A DNA stretch of 64,000 nt, taken from positions 32,875-96,874 of the forward strand of contig JBQHQH010000006.1 in assembly GCA_052067355.1 (NCBI GenBank), read 5' to 3'. Of this stretch, positions 18,253-26,588 are shown one piece after another (the first letter of the stretch is position 1; each line of letters opens with the position of its first letter). Below the pieces are notes generated by a model. It saw only the letters and a program-made list of their open reading frames with translations, made no database searches and was not told the origin of the DNA. The stretch is from CABMKH01 sp040797625. GTDB lineage: Bacteria; Bacillota; Clostridia; Tissierellales; Tissierellaceae. A program made the position numbers and the translations under genes.

Positions 18253-18295
18253 ATTGCAATACACTTTGGAGATTTTACCCAAGGTGTATTGCAAT
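18253..18295. promoter_or_regulatory. 17-bp inverted repeat upstream of phnD
   Basis: ATTGCAATACACTTTGG (18253-18269) pairs with CCAAGGTGTATTGCAAT (18279-18295) with one T-G wobble and a 9-base loop. It is between the phnD start and the htrA terminator. No T-run follows, so an operator or a leader hairpin is likelier than a terminator. Confidence 0.6.
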
Positions 18296-18318
18296 GTATG
18301 GGTACGTTTACATAAAGT

Positions 18319-18352
18319 AAATCCTAGTAATTTAGAATTACTAGGATTTTTG
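18319..18352 (-). terminator. Terminator of htrA
   Basis: 14-base arms (AAATCCTAGTAATT with its complement, 18319-18332 and 18336-18349) just after the htrA stop. An A/T-rich stretch follows on the minus strand. Confidence 0.75.
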
Positions 18353-18353
18353 A

Positions 18354-19556
18354 CTATTTTTCTTCTTGAAATACTACTTCTATTTCCTTCTCTTCTCCAT
18401 TTCTTATGATCTTCAAATTTGCCTTATCTCCTACACTATATTTATATAATATATTCTTAAGACTCTGCATAGACTCTACATCTTTATTATCCACTTTCAT
18501 AACTACATCTCCTGGCAATAGACCTGCCTTAGCAGCCGAAGTGTTTTCATCTACCTGTAATATGATTATTCCTTCCTCTAATCCTAAATCTATACCTAAT
18601 CTAAGTTGATATTCTTCTATATCTAATCCCCTAATTCCCAACATCACAGGATTATGGACTCCCTTATCAATTACATCTTTTACTATGGTCTTGACAGAAT
18701 TTATAGGTATTGAGAATCCTAAACCCTCTGCAGATTTTATCTTTGCCGTATTTATACCTACTACTTCTCCCCTTTTATTTAGTAGAGGTCCACCGCTGTT
18801 CCCTGGATTAATAGATGCATCTGTTTGGATTAAATCGTCTATAACTGTAGTTTGATCCATTCGAACAGATCTATGAAGTCCTGATATTATCCCTGATGTA
18901 ACAGTCCTTTCAAATTCCAATCCCAATGGATTTCCTATCGCTATGGCAATTTCTCCTACTTCCAAGTTATCAGAATCTCCTAGTTCAGCCACTGGAAGAT
19001 TTGTTATATCTACCTTTACCATTGCCAAATCTATAGAAGGATCACTCCACAATACTCTACCAGGTACTTTATCTCCATTATCGAATAATACCTTTATCTC
19101 CTTTGCATTTCCATTGGCAACTACATGAGAGTTAGTCAATATATAGCCATCACTATTTACTATGACACCAGAACCTAATCCCTCTACATCTTGTTCTTGA
19201 AATAGAAACTGTCTAGTTTCCAATGTGGTAATTCCAACTACAGAACTCATAGCCTTTTTCACTACTGCTGATACTGTATTTATATCATCTGTAGTATTGA
19301 TATTTACTGGCTGAGATGTATATTGATTGCTATTTGGATTTGGCAATATACTTCCATATAGACTTGGACCTACATATATAGATATAACTCCTCCTATAAT
19401 AGAAGCTACTAGAGCTAGTGCAATATAGGAAAATAGGCTGCCTCTAAAACCTCTCTTCTTCTTTTTCTCTATCTCATCACTGCTCTTATATAAGTAGATA
19501 TCCTCTGGTATATCTTTTTCTCTATCTTCTATTTCATAATCCTTATTTTCATCCAT
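18354..19556 (-). CDS. htrA: Membrane-anchored HtrA/DegP-like serine protease
   Basis: 400 residues. Acidic cytoplasmic N-tail (1-~35), one membrane helix (~42-64), trypsin-like domain with the triad His144 (TNSHVV), Asp176 (DLAMVK) and Ser254 (GNSGGPLL), then one PDZ domain (~300-398). Degrades or refolds damaged proteins at the outer face of the membrane. Read divergently from a two-component pair that matches CssRS, which in Bacillus subtilis senses secretion stress and turns on htrA; the same control is likely here. A second HtrA is encoded at 56364-57509. Confidence 0.92.
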   Translation of the reverse strand: MDENKDYEIEDREKDIPEDIYLYKSSDEIEKKKKRGFRGSLFSYIALALVASIIGGVISIYVGPSLYGSILPNPNSNQYTSQPVNINTTDDINTVSAVVKKAMSSVVGITTLETRQFLFQEQDVEGLGSGVIVNSDGYILTNSHVVANGNAKEIKVLFDNGDKVPGRVLWSDPSIDLAMVKVDITNLPVAELGDSDNLEVGEIAIAIGNPLGLEFERTVTSGIISGLHRSVRMDQTTVIDDLIQTDASINPGNSGGPLLNKRGEVVGINTAKIKSAEGLGFSIPINSVKTIVKDVIDKGVHNPVMLGIRGLDIEEYQLRLGIDLGLEEGIIILQVDENTSAAKAGLLPGDVVMKVDNKDVESMQSLKNILYKYSVGDKANLKIIRNGEEKEIEVVFQEEK

Positions 19557-19642
19557 ATCTATCTCCCCTTCCTCAATTCTTCTTTTATGTTACCCAATAA
19601 ATGTAAAGGAATTATGTATAAATTATGTTTTTGTTGTGTGAT

Positions 19643-19672
19643 TTGTTATTTATTCTACTTTTTTGTTATAAT
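19643..19672 (+). promoter_or_regulatory. Candidate cssRS promoter
   Basis: TTGTTA (19643-19648), 18-base spacer, TATAAT (19667-19672), about 37 bases before the cssR start. It lies in the region shared with divergent htrA. Confidence 0.5.
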
Positions 19673-19708
19673 AAAAGAAATATAGTATGGATAATATAGG
19701 GTGAGATT

Positions 19709-20371
19709 ATGGATTACAAAGTATATTTAGTAGAAGATGATGAAAACTTAAATCTTGTGCTTACTTCTTATTTAGAAAGGGAAGGATGGGAGGTTACATC
19801 TTTCTTAAACGGACTTAGTGCTGAAAAATATATAGATATACCTCCAGATCTATGGATACTAGATATAATGCTTCCAGATATAGACGGATATGAGTTGATC
19901 AAAAAGATAAAATCTACTACACCTGATGTCCCAGTTATATTTATATCTGCAAGGGATAAGGATATAGACAGAGTAGTAGGTCTAGAATTAGGCAGTGATG
20001 ACTATCTATCTAAACCATTTTTACCTAGGGAATTGATAATACGCTCTAAAAATCTATTAGAAAGATATAATAAAAATACCTTTACTGTAGAAAATATAGG
20101 CCCTTATAATATAAATACTGGCAGCAGAATAGTCACTAAAGATGATGTACCTATAGAACTTACTTCTAAAGAATATGCGTTATTGGTATATTTTATCAAC
20201 AATATGGGATTGGCCCTATCTAGAGAACAGATACTCACTCATATTTGGGGTAGTGACTACTTTGGCTCTGATAGAGTAGTAGATGATTTGGTACGGAGAT
20301 TGAGAAAGAAGATGCAGGACTTGGACATAGAAACTGTATATGGATATGGATATAGGGTGAACAGAACATGA
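19709..20371 (+). CDS. cssR: Response regulator, CssR-like
   Basis: 220 residues. Receiver domain with the acidic pair at 10-11, phospho-acceptor Asp52 (WILDIMLPD), and Lys of LSKPF; OmpR-type winged helix in the C-terminal half ending RVVDDLVRRLRKKMQDL and YGYGYRV. The run DLWILDIMLPDIDGY and the RELIIR segment agree closely with my recollection of Bacillus CssR, closer than to generic OmpR regulators. Its histidine kinase starts 4 bases before its stop (ATGA). Divergent from htrA, its expected target. ATG chosen with GGGTGAG upstream. Confidence 0.88.
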   Translation: MDYKVYLVEDDENLNLVLTSYLEREGWEVTSFLNGLSAEKYIDIPPDLWILDIMLPDIDGYELIKKIKSTTPDVPVIFISARDKDIDRVVGLELGSDDYLSKPFLPRELIIRSKNLLERYNKNTFTVENIGPYNINTGSRIVTKDDVPIELTSKEYALLVYFINNMGLALSREQILTHIWGSDYFGSDRVVDDLVRRLRKKMQDLDIETVYGYGYRVNRT

Positions 20372-21705
20372 AAAACTACCCATTATCAATTCAAATTTGG
20401 ATCATATTTACCATAATCACCTTGATCATCACACTAGCTTTGACATTTATATTGCCTAGAACTTTAAGAGATTTTTTCACAAAAGAGATCTACTCAACTA
20501 TAGACTCTGCACAGAATATAATTCTACATCGATTTACAGTAGATGATTATTGGTATGAGGATTATATGAATAGAGACTCTAGTTCTCTAGAGGATATACG
20601 TTCTGTAAAACATCTAATAGTATATGGGGATAATCAAGTGCTTTTAGACTCTCCTATTACCATAGAATTCCTAGAACAGATTAAAAAATCCATGTCAACT
20701 CAAAACAAAGATAGAGAGTACTATAAGGGAAATTTAGACGGAGATAATGTACTCTATGTAATCAGCAAGGAAAATAGACTAGGTGGAAATATCTATTTAG
20801 TATCCTATATGAAGGATGCCTATAGACAGGATTTAGTTAAGACCCTATTTAATAAGTTGATCTCTATAATGGGGATAACATTTCTCTTAAGCTGGATACC
20901 TGCTCTGTTTCTATCTCGATATCTATCAAGACCTTTAGTAAATTTAGAAACTAAAGTAGAACGACTTGCTAAACATGATTGGCACGAAAATATCGACTTA
21001 GATAGAAAAGATGAAATAGGAAGATTAGGTGACTCTATTGAGGAGCTTAGGACTGAACTAATTCGTCAAGATGAATTAGAACGTAGTTTTTTACAGAATA
21101 TATCACATGAACTAAAGACTCCCGTAATGGTCATTCGAAGCTTCTCACAGGCTATTAAAGATGGTATATTTCCAAAGGGAAATTTGGAAAACTCCATTGA
21201 AGTAATAGATAGTGAAGCTAAAAGACTAGATAAGAAAATTCACGACCTCTTGTATTTTTCAAAACTAGACTATATGTCTAATCATGGAACAATGGAAGAT
21301 AATTTCTCTCTAGATGCACTAATCCAAGAGGTATTAGATAGATTGTCTTGGAGCAGAACAGATATAGACTGGGATATAGATTTGACCCCATTGAAGATAC
21401 AAGGGGATAGGGATCAGTGGAAAGTAGTCTTGGAAAACATAATCGACAATCAGATGAGATATGCCAATACTAAGATATCCATTTCCCTAACTACTACAGA
21501 TCATAAGAGAATATTAAGTATATGGAATGATGGGCCTCACATCAATTCTAAGACAATGAAAAATCTCTTTAGAGAGTATAACAAGGGATATAAAGGTGAA
21601 TTTGGACTGGGGTTAGCCATAGTAAGTAGAATACTGCAAATCCATAATTCTACAATTAGGGCTATCAATGAAGATATAGGGGTAAGATTTGAAATAGAGA
21701 TATAG
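20368..21705 (+). CDS. cssS: Sensor histidine kinase, CssS-like
   Basis: 445 residues. Two membrane helices (~9-30 and ~165-185) enclose an extracytoplasmic sensor of about 130 residues, followed by HAMP, HisKA with the H-box FLQNISHELKTPVMVIRSF and an HATPase domain with N-box ENIIDNQMRYA and a G-box EFGLGLAIVSRIL. Translation is coupled to cssR. Inferred to sense misfolded secreted proteins and to phosphorylate CssR, based on the regulator match and the neighbouring htrA. Confidence 0.87.
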   Translation: MKNYPLSIQIWIIFTIITLIITLALTFILPRTLRDFFTKEIYSTIDSAQNIILHRFTVDDYWYEDYMNRDSSSLEDIRSVKHLIVYGDNQVLLDSPITIEFLEQIKKSMSTQNKDREYYKGNLDGDNVLYVISKENRLGGNIYLVSYMKDAYRQDLVKTLFNKLISIMGITFLLSWIPALFLSRYLSRPLVNLETKVERLAKHDWHENIDLDRKDEIGRLGDSIEELRTELIRQDELERSFLQNISHELKTPVMVIRSFSQAIKDGIFPKGNLENSIEVIDSEAKRLDKKIHDLLYFSKLDYMSNHGTMEDNFSLDALIQEVLDRLSWSRTDIDWDIDLTPLKIQGDRDQWKVVLENIIDNQMRYANTKISISLTTTDHKRILSIWNDGPHINSKTMKNLFREYNKGYKGEFGLGLAIVSRILQIHNSTIRAINEDIGVRFEIEI

Positions 21706-21707
21706 AT

Positions 21708-21747
21708 AAAAAATATCAAAGCAATCAATTGCTTTGATATTTTTTAT
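21708..21747 (+). terminator. Terminator after cssS
   Basis: Near-perfect 18-bp stem (AAAAAATATCAAAGCAAT at 21708-21725 and its complement at 21728-21745), T-rich end; begins right after the stop. Confidence 0.85.
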
Positions 21748-21812
21748 TTCTTATATTTGAAAAATTATAAAGAAAACTTGTATTAGATTGATAAAGTATA
21801 AAAAAGCATAAA

Positions 21813-21851
21813 TTGTGGATAAATAAAATATTTTTAAAAAATTATCCACAA
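21813..21851. other. Inverted pair of consensus DnaA boxes
   Basis: TTGTGGATAA (21813-21822) and TTATCCACAA (21842-21851) are exact complements and each holds the consensus 9-mer TTATCCACA. The 19 bases between are all A/T. Located in the 173-base gap between cssS and the YczE-type gene. Could be a DnaA-binding regulatory or titration site. Confidence 0.55.
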
Positions 21852-21918
21852 ACAGCTTACTTATTCTACAATTTTGGGGATAAATATGTTGAAAAAGTTC
21901 ACCTCAAGTAAAAATATA

Positions 21919-22572
21919 CTACCCCTTAATTTTTTCTTTTAAATACTGAATATCATCTTGTATAAATCTATGTTCTACTCCACTTACATTGAAATTTACA
22001 GACTTAAATATGATCTCCCATATCTGTCCTGTAAATATAGCCATTATAAGAGTACCTATTCCTAGATTACCTCCCAATATAAAACCTACAGTTACAGCAC
22101 ATATTTCTATAATACTTTTGATTATCCCTACAGGCTTTCCCGTCTTATTGGTTAAGACTACCATCAATCCATCCCTAGGACCTGCTCCTAATCCAGCTGA
22201 GATATATAAGTAACATCCATATCCTTCAATTATCATACCTAAGATAAGCATTATTAAGCTAGGCAAAAATCCCTGAAATATTGGAACTAGATTATTTAGC
22301 ATCAATATATCCATAAAGGTCCCAATCAATATCATATTACATACGGTAGCCCATCCTATAGCTTGTCCTAAAACTATGTCTAAGATGATGATTATCATTC
22401 CCATATAGATATTTGCTCTTCCCACAGTAATACCCGTTACTTTGGAAATTCCTTGATGGAAGACATCCCAAGGTGCCACTCCTATACCTGCGTTCATTGT
22501 AAATACAACGCCTAAAGCAAATACAAACAGACCAAATACCAATTTTATAGCTACAATTAATTTATTTTTCAT
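21919..22572 (-). CDS. YczE/YyaS-type membrane protein
   Basis: 217 residues; GAGGAAGATG before the ATG. Five or six membrane helices. The motifs TMNAGIGVAPWDVFHQGISK (near 25-45) and SAGLGAGPRDGLMVVL (~128-143), two related 'GxGxxPxD' segments, mark the YczE/YitT-like family. The internal duplication suggests a transporter-like fold, but the substrate is unknown in the family. Monocistronic or first gene before nothing obvious downstream. Confidence 0.82.
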   Translation of the reverse strand: MKNKLIVAIKLVFGLFVFALGVVFTMNAGIGVAPWDVFHQGISKVTGITVGRANIYMGMIIIILDIVLGQAIGWATVCNMILIGTFMDILMLNNLVPIFQGFLPSLIMLILGMIIEGYGCYLYISAGLGAGPRDGLMVVLTNKTGKPVGIIKSIIEICAVTVGFILGGNLGIGTLIMAIFTGQIWEIIFKSVNFNVSGVEHRFIQDDIQYLKEKIKG

Positions 22573-22592
22573 ATAGACATCTTCCTCTTATC

Positions 22593-23345
22593 TTATTCAA
22601 TAACCAGCTCTACAGGACAATGATCAGAACCTAAGATATCACTATGGATATCTGCCGATTTCATTCTGTCCTTCATATTTCTTGAAACAATAAAGTAATC
22701 TATTCTCCAACCTGCATTTCTATCTCTGGCTTTTGTAATATAAGACCACCAAGTATAGGCGTCTTTTTTATCAGGATAAAAATGTCTAAAAGAATCTATA
22801 AATCCTGCACCTAATAACTCTGTCATCTTTCCTCTTTCTTCATCTGTGAATCCTGCATTCTTTCTATTGCTACTTGGATTTTTCAAGTCTATCTCATTAT
22901 GAGCTACATTTAGGTCTCCACATACTATTACTGGTTTTTTTTCATCTAAATCCTCTATATATTTCCTAAAATCATCTTCCCATTCCATTCTATAGTCCAA
23001 CCTAGCTAGTCCCCTTTGAGAATTAGGAGTATAGACATTGATTAGGTAAAAATCATCAAATTCCAGTGTAATCATTCTACCTTCATTATCATGATCTTCT
23101 ATACCCATTCCATAATGAACACTAATAGGCTCTATCTTTGTAAATATAGCTGTTCCTGAATATCCCTTCTTCTCTGCATAATTCCAGTACTGGTGATACC
23201 CTTCTAGTTCTAAATCTATTTGACCTTCTTGTAATTTGGTCTCCTGTAAACACATCATATCAGCATCTACTTCATTAAAATAGTCCATAAATCCCTTTTT
23301 CACACAGGCACGAAGTCCATTTACATTCCAAGAAATTAACTTCAC
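22593..23345 (-). CDS. xth: Exodeoxyribonuclease III
   Basis: 250 residues from GTG at 23345 (GGAGGGATGA upstream, protein begins VKLISWNVNGLRA), not the frame start at 23369. AP endonuclease/3'-5' exonuclease of base-excision repair. Motifs: NVNGLRA, CLQETKLQ (metal Glu), YSGTAIFTK, IVCGDLNVAHNEID, GFTDEERG, YTWWSY, NAGWRIDYFIVS, SDHCPVEL with the catalytic His. Start lies 14 bases after the stop of the TtcA-like gene, so probably cotranscribed. Confidence 0.95.
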   Translation of the reverse strand: MKLISWNVNGLRACVKKGFMDYFNEVDADMMCLQETKLQEGQIDLELEGYHQYWNYAEKKGYSGTAIFTKIEPISVHYGMGIEDHDNEGRMITLEFDDFYLINVYTPNSQRGLARLDYRMEWEDDFRKYIEDLDEKKPVIVCGDLNVAHNEIDLKNPSSNRKNAGFTDEERGKMTELLGAGFIDSFRHFYPDKKDAYTWWSYITKARDRNAGWRIDYFIVSRNMKDRMKSADIHSDILGSDHCPVELVIE

Positions 23346-23358
23346 TCTCATCCCTCCA

Positions 23359-24228
23359 TCAATATTCATCTAAAAACAAATGTTTTTCTCCATCTTTTTC
23401 CCATCCTATAATGGCATCTATATTCACATTTTCAGCTGCTCTAAATATAGACATATCCACATTTTGAAAATTCTTCTTTAACTCTTCGATTAGATCTTTG
23501 ATTTCAAATCTCTTGTTTCCTATCTTCTTTGCTGCTACCATACAAGCACAATTAAGTGGCCATATTCCACTATTTTGGATAAATCTCTTAATATATTCTT
23601 CCTCTACTAGATATAGAGGTCTTATTAACTCCATATTTTCAAAGTTCTTTGCCTTTAACTTAGGCATCATAGTCTTGAAACTACCAGCACATAATAGATT
23701 TAGCATAATAGTCTCTATAACATCATTAAAGTGATGTCCTAATGCAAGTTTATTACAACCTAACTCTTGAGCCTTTCCATATAGAGCACCTCTTCGCATA
23801 CGGGCACACATATAGCAAGGATAGTTTCCAGCTATTTTATCTGCTACTTTAAATACATCTGTCTTATATATATGGACTGGTATGTTTAAATACTCACAGT
23901 TTTCCTCAAGTAATTTCCTTATCTCTGGATGATAGCCTGGGTCCATAGCTATAAATTCCAATTCAAAGTTTTGATCTCCATGTCTATTGAGTTCTTGAAA
24001 CAACTTTGCCATGAGAAGACTATCTTTCCCTCCAGATATGGCAACTGCAATCCTATCCCCATCTTGTATAAGGTCATATTCCTTTATACCCTTAATAAAC
24101 TTACTCCAAATATGTTTTCTATATGTTTTTATAATACTTCTTTCTATCTCTTTTAATGGTTTTCTATCATTAAAGGGTGCTAGTATTTCACATCCTTCTC
24201 CTGATAACCCTCTACTATTTTCATCCAT
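23359..24228 (-). CDS. TtcA/CTU1-like tRNA 2-thiolation protein
   Basis: 289 residues from ATG at 24228 (GGAGTGAT upstream). PP-loop ATPase: VAISGGKDSLLMAKLF (~64-79). Cys motif PCYMCARMRRGALY and a third Cys region LNCACM, the set that holds a 4Fe-4S cluster in TtcA-type enzymes. The ALGHHFNDVIETIMLNLLCAG segment is the family core. Expected to adenylate and thiolate a tRNA base (cytidine 32 in TtcA). Whether it is TtcA itself or a relative cannot be decided by eye, so I give no symbol. In an apparent operon with xth downstream. Confidence 0.82.
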   Translation of the reverse strand: MDENSRGLSGEGCEILAPFNDRKPLKEIERSIIKTYRKHIWSKFIKGIKEYDLIQDGDRIAVAISGGKDSLLMAKLFQELNRHGDQNFELEFIAMDPGYHPEIRKLLEENCEYLNIPVHIYKTDVFKVADKIAGNYPCYMCARMRRGALYGKAQELGCNKLALGHHFNDVIETIMLNLLCAGSFKTMMPKLKAKNFENMELIRPLYLVEEEYIKRFIQNSGIWPLNCACMVAAKKIGNKRFEIKDLIEELKKNFQNVDMSIFRAAENVNIDAIIGWEKDGEKHLFLDEY

Positions 24229-24261
24229 CAATATCACTCCATCTGATATAAGTTTTCTTTA

Positions 24262-25176
24262 TCATTCTTCTATTTCTTTACGTCTAAAATAGACCGTACC
24301 CCATACTCCCATAATAATCATAACAGCTCCTATAAAATCATACCAAAAGAAATCTTCTTTGAGTATAAAAACACCTGCCATAATGGATACTATAGTGCTT
24401 ATATTTCCAAAAACTGCTGATTGAGTAAGAGGCATTCTAGATATAGTATAGTTTACTAGAAAAAATGCAACTATGGAAGATAATATACCTAGATATATAA
24501 GAGCTATGATACTCTTTTTATTAAATATAGCGTCGAAATAACTTCCCATAGTTCCAGCTTTAAGATTTATAAATATCAATATTACATTAAAAGATATGGC
24601 TGCAACCCACATCATTATATAGGTCATCTCAACTGGACTAAAATATGCTGAAGCTCTCTTAGCTCCTACATTATAACATCCTGCTGACAGTACTGCTAAA
24701 AACAGAAATACAATACCTAGATAATTACCTGTATCCGACGATTTTCCTCTCATTATATTGATCAATATAACTCCAGCTACAGATAGGCCTATAAAACACC
24801 ATTGCTTCTTTGTCAATTCTTCTTTTAAAAATATTACGCTGAAAATTGCCACAACTATAGGTATAAGGGAAATTATCAATCCTGCCTCTGAAGATGTAGT
24901 CATACTTACCCCTAATATTTCAAATATAAAATATAAAACTGGTTGAAAAAAGGAAGAATATATCACCATCTTTATATCCTTTCCTTTGAGATTCACATCT
25001 ATTATTTTAAATATCTTTAGACTAGTCAGGACCAAAGCACCTAATAAAAATCTATAAGATATAATCTCCATAGGTGTCATTACTTCAAGTCCTATCTTGC
25101 TAAATACAAATGATAATCCAAAGATAGTCGCATATATAATCGCTGCTAGAATTGATATGTATTTTTCTCTATCCAT
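24262..25176 (-). CDS. EamA/DMT-superfamily transporter
   Basis: 304 residues from ATG at 25176, which has GAGGTGGA upstream. Ten membrane helices in two EamA repeats: first repeat includes ATIFGLSFVFSKIGLEVMTP and SSEAGLIISLIPIVVAIF; second includes SAGCYNVGAKRASAYFSP and SAVFGNISTIVSIMAGVFIL. Likely a metabolite or amino-acid exporter; substrate cannot be told. Next gene upstream (divergent) is the Fur-box AraC regulator, but nothing in the sequence ties the two. Confidence 0.85.
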   Translation of the reverse strand: MDREKYISILAAIIYATIFGLSFVFSKIGLEVMTPMEIISYRFLLGALVLTSLKIFKIIDVNLKGKDIKMVIYSSFFQPVLYFIFEILGVSMTTSSEAGLIISLIPIVVAIFSVIFLKEELTKKQWCFIGLSVAGVILINIMRGKSSDTGNYLGIVFLFLAVLSAGCYNVGAKRASAYFSPVEMTYIMMWVAAISFNVILIFINLKAGTMGSYFDAIFNKKSIIALIYLGILSSIVAFFLVNYTISRMPLTQSAVFGNISTIVSIMAGVFILKEDFFWYDFIGAVMIIMGVWGTVYFRRKEIEE

Positions 25177-25269
25177 AAATCCACCTCTATACCAATATAT
25201 CATGCAGACATGTTTTTTAGCAATCTTTTTCTAAGCTTTAGCCATACATATTGATTATCCAAATAACAA

Positions 25270-25321
25270 TTGAATATAGGGCATATTATTGGTATAATAT
25301 TTAAATGATAATGATTATCAT
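25270..25321 (+). promoter_or_regulatory. Promoter with Fur box for the AraC-type gene
   Basis: TTGAAT (25270-25275), 17-base spacer, TATAAT (25293-25298). Just downstream, over the likely start site, TGATAATGATTATCA (25306-25320) is a perfect 7-1-7 Fur box. Iron repression of the AraC-type gene is inferred. Confidence 0.75.
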
Positions 25322-25355
25322 ATAAAGTATCCTGTCTTTTTAGGGAGGTGAATCT

Positions 25356-26024
25356 ATGGTATCTTTAGAACATAATTTAATAAAGAATATAAATATTGGA
25401 GATGAAGATCAGGCTCACGATATCTATAGAAAGATAATAAGAAAACTTGAACTGAAAAGCTTTCATACTAGATGTTCCTCAAGAATAATAAAGAACTATT
25501 TGATATCTTTAAACTCTATTATCTACGCTAATTATTCTCATTCTCCAATATGTAAGAAGAAGCTTTTTAACCTGAGAAATAACTTTATGGAAGAGATAGA
25601 AAGGCATGACTCTATAGAACATCTAATCATCCTAGGAGAGAAAATAATAAATTCATATATACATAATATCAATGAAAAAGGCACGATAACTAAAAATCCA
25701 ATTATTAACGATGCTTTAAACTATATAAATGATAATTTAGAGACAGATCTGACCCTAGAAGAAGTTGCTAAATCTATTCACATAAGTAAAAGTTATCTCT
25801 CCCATCTCTTTTCAAAATGCATAGGTCACAGCTTTTCCTATTATGTAAGTAAAGTCAAAATAAAGAAGTCAAAAGGATTACTTATAAATACTCATCTATC
25901 CCTGATGGACATAGCTTTAGAGTGTGGATTTAATAGTCAAAGTTACTTTTCCAGTGTATTTAAAAAATTTGAAGGTATGACTCCTAAAGAATATAGAATC
26001 TCCTACCGAAAAAAGCCCCTATAA
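25356..26024 (+). CDS. AraC-family regulator, iron responsive
   Basis: 222 residues, ATG preceded by AGGGAGGTGAAT. C-terminal ~100 residues hold two helix-turn-helix motifs: LTLEEVAKSIHISKSYLSHLF and LSLMDIALECGFNSQSYFSSVFKKFEGMTPKEYR (written here in parts of the same domain). The N-terminal ~110 residues form a helical domain without a recognisable ligand fold; RCSSRIIKNYLISLNS resembles the YesN-like group. A Fur box in its promoter suggests it activates iron-uptake genes when iron is low; target genes are not adjacent. Ends inside a hairpin shared with pssA. Confidence 0.85.
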   Translation: MVSLEHNLIKNINIGDEDQAHDIYRKIIRKLELKSFHTRCSSRIIKNYLISLNSIIYANYSHSPICKKKLFNLRNNFMEEIERHDSIEHLIILGEKIINSYIHNINEKGTITKNPIINDALNYINDNLETDLTLEEVAKSIHISKSYLSHLFSKCIGHSFSYYVSKVKIKKSKGLLINTHLSLMDIALECGFNSQSYFSSVFKKFEGMTPKEYRISYRKKPL

Positions 26025-26034
26025 GGGCTTTTTT
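26011..26034. terminator. Shared terminator encoding both C-termini
   Basis: AAAAGCCC/GGGCTTTT stem (26011-26018, 26025-26032) with 6-base loop and T-run on each side. It contains the stop codons of the convergent AraC gene and pssA. Confidence 0.85.
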
Positions 26035-26588
26035 ATCTTGAATTCACTTATCATCATTATAGATAAGACAATCATCATTATACAATTTTCATAGTTGATT
26101 ACATTACTCACTATAAGTATATATCTAAAGTTTATGTCCATTATATATTTTACTGCCATTATCATACCTGCTATAGTGATAGGCAATCCAATTATGTATC
26201 CATCATCTTTTGTAATGTTAAATCTTGCTAGTCTAAATATACCTGCCCCTATAAATGATATAGAAGCTGCTATCTCTACTAGACCTAATCCACCTCTACT
26301 CATACTCCACCACAAAATAGCTGGAGCCATTCCAAAAGATACTAAATCACATAATGAATCCAATTCCTTACCAAATCTACTAGTAGAATCAAATTTTCTT
26401 GCAACATACCCATCTAGTTTGTCAGTTATCCCTGCTATTAATATGAGTATAGAAGCTATCTTTATATTATTCATATTGTCAGCTATACCGATAAAAATAG
26501 CGATAGTCCCTAAAAACATATTCATATATGTAATAGTATTAGGTATTACATAGAACTTTTTTGAATCCCTAGATTCTAACTTTATCAT
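26019..26588 (-). CDS. pssA: CDP-diacylglycerol-serine O-phosphatidyltransferase
   Basis: 189 residues from ATG at 26588 (AAAGGTGGTAG upstream). CDP-alcohol phosphotransferase signature is complete: DKLDGYVARKFDSTSRFG, then KELDSLCD (pattern DG..AR........G...D...D). Six or so membrane helices. N-terminal PNTITYMNMFLG is typical of PssA rather than PgsA. Makes phosphatidylserine, precursor of phosphatidylethanolamine; no decarboxylase gene is in the window. Last gene of the feo-to-lipid operon; overlaps the flippase-like gene by 20 bases and ends in a terminator shared with the convergent AraC gene. Confidence 0.88.
   Translation of the reverse strand: MIKLESRDSKKFYVIPNTITYMNMFLGTIAIFIGIADNMNNIKIASILILIAGITDKLDGYVARKFDSTSRFGKELDSLCDLVSFGMAPAILWWSMSRGGLGLVEIAASISFIGAGIFRLARFNITKDDGYIIGLPITIAGMIMAVKYIMDINFRYILIVSNVINYENCIMMIVLSIMMISEFKIKKPL

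Noticed and set aside
21813..21851. Chromosome origin oriC
   Set aside because: Only two good DnaA boxes, no DnaA-trio or box cluster, and dnaA, dnaN and rnpA/rpmH are not in the window.
26095..26553. 152-codon plus-strand frame
   Set aside because: Antisense to pssA, whose catalytic motif is complete; the plus-strand product has no ribosome site and an Ile/Ser/Pro composition typical of shadows.
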